Source of the DNA: Candidatus Melainabacteria bacterium
Lineage (GTDB): Bacteria; Actinomycetota; Actinomycetes; Mycobacteriales; Pseudonocardiaceae
Direction: 5' to 3'
Length of the DNA: 7,759 bases
Assembly (NCBI GenBank): GCA_903970565.1
Contig: CAJCJE010000026.1
Coordinates: 1 to 7,759, forward strand
Shown: positions 5,993 to 7,759 of the stretch, one piece after another
Layout: every line of letters starts with the position of its first letter
How positions within the stretch are numbered: position 1 is the stretch's first letter
Translations under genes and position numbers: made by a program
Notes under the pieces: model-generated
Databases searched by the model: none
The model's input: only the letters and a program-made list of their open reading frames with translations
Told to the model about the DNA's origin: nothing

Positions 5993-6009
5993 TTAAACAT
6001 CTTTAAACA
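5993..6009 (+). promoter_or_regulatory. Helically phased TTAAACA direct repeat
   Basis: TTAAACA occurs at 5993-5999 and again at 6003-6009, start-to-start 10 bp, which places both copies on the same face of the helix. The AT-rich heptamer stands out sharply from the surrounding GC-rich DNA. It lies about 105-120 nt upstream of the arabinofuranosidase start, a normal place for an activator or repressor site. Confidence 0.45.
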
Positions 6010-6041
6010 GCACTTACCAAAGCCAACCACACCCGCTCATA

Positions 6042-6080
6042 CTGTTTCGGTTGCACCCACCACATCCCCTTCTGTTTCGG
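6042..6080 (+). promoter_or_regulatory. CTGTTTCGG direct repeats with 30-bp period
   Basis: CTGTTTCGG occurs at 6042-6050 and 6072-6080, an exact 9-bp match 30 bp apart (about three helical turns). The second copy ends 32 nt before the GTG start of the arabinofuranosidase gene, so a bound protein there could block transcription or leader clearance. Candidate operator for a sugar-responsive regulator; regulator unknown. Confidence 0.4.
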
Positions 6081-6112
6081 CCCGCACCGCCATGCCAGAA
6101 AGAAGGTTCGGC

Positions 6113-7759
6113 GTGATCGCTCGATTACTCCGTCACTGGGGACGGAACGTCATCGCCACTGTTGGCGCATTCGCACTCGCACTCGGCGCACTGGTCCTGC
6201 TGCCCGGCACCGCCGAGGCCGCCGGCTCGCTTCCCTGTGACATCTATGCAGCGGGGGGCACCCCCTGCGTCGCGGCGCACAGCACCACCCGCGCCCTGTT
6301 CTCCTCCTACGACGGCGCGCTCTACCAGGTGAAACGCGCCTCCGACGGCGCGACCACCAACGTCGGGCTGCTGACCACGGGTGGTTACGCCGACGCGGCG
6401 ACGCAGGATGCGTTCTGCGAGAACACGACCTGCCAGATCACCGAGATCTACGACCAGACCGGGAACGGCAACAACCTCACCGTGGGTCCGGCCGGCGGAG
6501 CGAGCGGCGCCGACCGGGCCGCGGACGCCTCCGAAATCTCGGTCACGGCCGGCGGCAACAAGGTGTACGGCGTGTGGATCTCCCCCGGCGTCGGCTACCG
6601 GTACACCGGCGCCGCGAAGGGCGTCGCGACCAACGGCTCCCCCGAGGGCGAGTACATGGTCGCCAGCGGCACCCACGTCGGCAGCAACTGCTGCTTCGAC
6701 TACGGCAACGCGGAGAGCACGCCGGACGACACCGGTAACGGCCACATGGACGCGGTGAGCATCGCGACGACCTGTTACTTCGCGCCCTGCACCGGTTCCG
6801 GCCCCTGGGTCGAGGCCGACATGGAGAACGGCATGTTCCAGGGCGCCAACGGCTCCAACACCGCCAACCAGGGCAACAGCAGTACCTACGTGACAGCGGT
6901 GGTGAAGGACAACGGGCAGACGACCTATGCGATAAAAGGTGGCAACTCACAAACCGGCGGACTCAGTACCTGGTGGAACGGGTCACTACCAACCCAGGGC
7001 GGCTATATGCCGATGCACCGGGAGGGCGGCATCATCCTGGGCACCGGCGGTGACAACAGCAACTGGAACATGGGCACGTTCTTCGAGGGCGTGATGGTCT
7101 CCGGCTACCCGAGCGACGCGACCGAGAACGCCGTGCAGGCCAACATCGTCTCCGTCGGCTACAGCGGCGAGACGAACGTCCCCAACGGTCCGCAGGGCAC
7201 CATCGCCGGCCCCGGTGGTCAGTGCGTCGACGTCGGCGGGGACGACACCGGCGTCGACGGCACCGCGGTCCAGCTCTGGGGCTGCCAGACCTATGCCGAG
7301 GACCAGCACTGGACCCACAACGCCAACGGCTCGCTGTCCACGATCAACCGCTGCCTGGACATCGACGGCGACGGCACCGCCTCAGGCACCAAGGTCGAAC
7401 TCTGGGACTGCAACGGCGTCGGCGGGCAGCAATGGACACAACAGTCCAACGGCTCCCTGCTCAATCCACAGTCCGGGCTGTGTCTGGACGACCCGAGTGA
7501 CAACACCGCCAACGGCACCCAACTCCAGATCTACGCCTGCAACGGAACCGCCGCGCAGCAGTTCTCGGTGAAGGGGGGCGCCCCGATCGTCAACTCGCCC
7601 GGCAAGTGCGCCGACGTGCTCGGCGACGACAACGGCGGCGACGGCACCCAGGTCGAGCTGTGGGACTGCCAGTCCTACTCCGTCGACCAGCACTGGTACC
7701 ACAACAGCAACGGCTCGCTGGAGACGATGGGCCGCTGCCTGGACATCGACGGCGACGGC
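6113..7759 (+). CDS. Secreted GH54 alpha-L-arabinofuranosidase with ricin-type domains, 3' truncated
   Basis: Extracellular enzyme predicted to release arabinose from arabinoxylan or arabinan side chains. GTG 6113 is chosen because AGAAGG (6101-6106) lies 6 nt upstream; ATG 6092 in the same frame lacks a ribosome site. Residues 1-36 form a signal peptide (basic start, hydrophobic core, A-E-A before the cut). The GH54 catalytic domain spans about 38-355. It opens with P-C-D-I-Y, and Cys pairs C42-C52 and F-C-E-N-T-T-C match the spacing in Aspergillus AkAbfB. Vicinal C193-C194, E238 (45 residues after C193) and D314 (76 after E238) match C176-C177, nucleophile E221 and acid/base D297 there. A complete Cys-containing ricin-type trefoil follows (about 362-487; QHW, QQW, QQF), then a second begins and is cut by the window end. 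AkAbfB carries CBM42 instead. Codon 5 is the rare TTA. 549 codons visible. Confidence 0.93.
   Translation, partial: MIARLLRHWGRNVIATVGAFALALGALVLLPGTAEAAGSLPCDIYAAGGTPCVAAHSTTRALFSSYDGALYQVKRASDGATTNVGLLTTGGYADAATQDAFCENTTCQITEIYDQTGNGNNLTVGPAGGASGADRAADASEISVTAGGNKVYGVWISPGVGYRYTGAAKGVATNGSPEGEYMVASGTHVGSNCCFDYGNAESTPDDTGNGHMDAVSIATTCYFAPCTGSGPWVEADMENGMFQGANGSNTANQGNSSTYVTAVVKDNGQTTYAIKGGNSQTGGLSTWWNGSLPTQGGYMPMHREGGIILGTGGDNSNWNMGTFFEGVMVSGYPSDATENAVQANIVSVGYSGETNVPNGPQGTIAGPGGQCVDVGGDDTGVDGTAVQLWGCQTYAEDQHWTHNANGSLSTINRCLDIDGDGTASGTKVELWDCNGVGGQQWTQQSNGSLLNPQSGLCLDDPSDNTANGTQLQIYACNGTAAQQFSVKGGAPIVNSPGKCADVLGDDNGGDGTQVELWDCQSYSVDQHWYHNSNGSLETMGRCLDIDGDG
7348..7759 (+). repeat. Duplicated ricin-domain segment, 384-bp period
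   Basis: The 28 bases at 7348-7375 recur exactly at 7732-7759, the end of the window, 384 bases (128 codons) apart. Surrounding stretches also match closely, for example the codons around Q-H-W and V-E-L-W-D-C. The period equals one trefoil, so this is an in-frame tandem duplication of the whole sugar-binding domain, recent enough to keep DNA identity. Confidence 0.8.

Larger units (their letters stand above)
5732..6112. other. Intergenic region upstream of the arabinofuranosidase gene
   Basis: 381 bases with no supported gene. The left two-thirds is GC-rich with a stable hairpin (5861-5889) and a 10-bp palindrome CGAACGTTCG (5976-5985). From about 5990 to 6080 the sequence turns AT-rich and carries two pairs of direct repeats that look regulatory. 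Short frames over 5799-5996 have no ribosome site or recognisable domain. A possible but weak promoter is TTACCA (6014-6019) with CATACT (6038-6043), spacer 18. Confidence 0.6.

Noticed and set aside
5799..5996. Short plus-strand frames and an overlapping minus-strand frame (5654-5971) before the arabinofuranosidase gene
   Set aside because: No ribosome site, no recognisable domain, and a stable hairpin lies inside. A decayed gene is possible but cannot be supported.
1..7759. tRNA, rRNA, CRISPR array, insertion sequence or integrase
   Set aside because: No cloverleaf-like sequence, no regularly spaced short repeats, and no transposase or integrase motifs were seen on either strand.

Overview
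The window is GC-rich with strongly GC-biased third codon positions, GTG starts and purine-rich Shine-Dalgarno sites. This points to an actinomycete (Actinomycetota: Streptomyces, Pseudonocardiales or Catenulisporales type). No taxonomic marker gene is present, so genus is not assignable. All supported genes lie on the + strand.

Layout. (1) 1-383: 3' end of a secreted-type protein ending in a ricin-type (CBM13/RICIN-like) beta-trefoil. (2) 384-813: non-coding, with a terminator-like hairpin, a possible promoter and a 7-bp inverted repeat. (3) 814-4537: a compact three-gene operon. It encodes a 2-oxoglutarate/Fe(II) oxygenase of the BesD/ArpA-like free-amino-acid hydroxylase/halogenase type, a class I SAM methyltransferase, and a full-length carnitine/choline O-acyltransferase-family enzyme. 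A 13-codon mini-cistron links the second and third genes through ATGA and GTGA overlaps. A 13-bp GC-rich hairpin closes the operon at 4558-4590. (4) 4700-5731: a hypothetical protein with its own TAGAGT -10 candidate. (5) 5732-6112: non-coding, with a hairpin and an AT-rich stretch carrying two sets of helically phased direct repeats. (6) 6113 to the window end: a secreted GH54 alpha-L-arabinofuranosidase with both catalytic residues and the vicinal Cys pair in place, followed by one complete and one incomplete ricin-type domain. It runs off the window.

How the genes may work together. The flanking genes look like ordinary plant-polysaccharide degradation functions. The interesting part is the operon. 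Hydroxylation of an amino acid, methylation, and O-acylation by a carnitine-acyltransferase fold would together give a small O-acyl, N-methylated hydroxy-amino acid. That would be an acyl-carnitine-like metabolite made by a route unlike the eukaryotic carnitine pathway. This is inference from the enzyme families. The oxygenase has the intact HxD iron triad, which predicts hydroxylase rather than halogenase. The acyltransferase keeps the catalytic His and the carnitine-type Tyr and Thr, but has Gln where carnitine acetyltransferase has its carboxylate-binding Arg. This suggests a substrate related to, but not identical with, carnitine.
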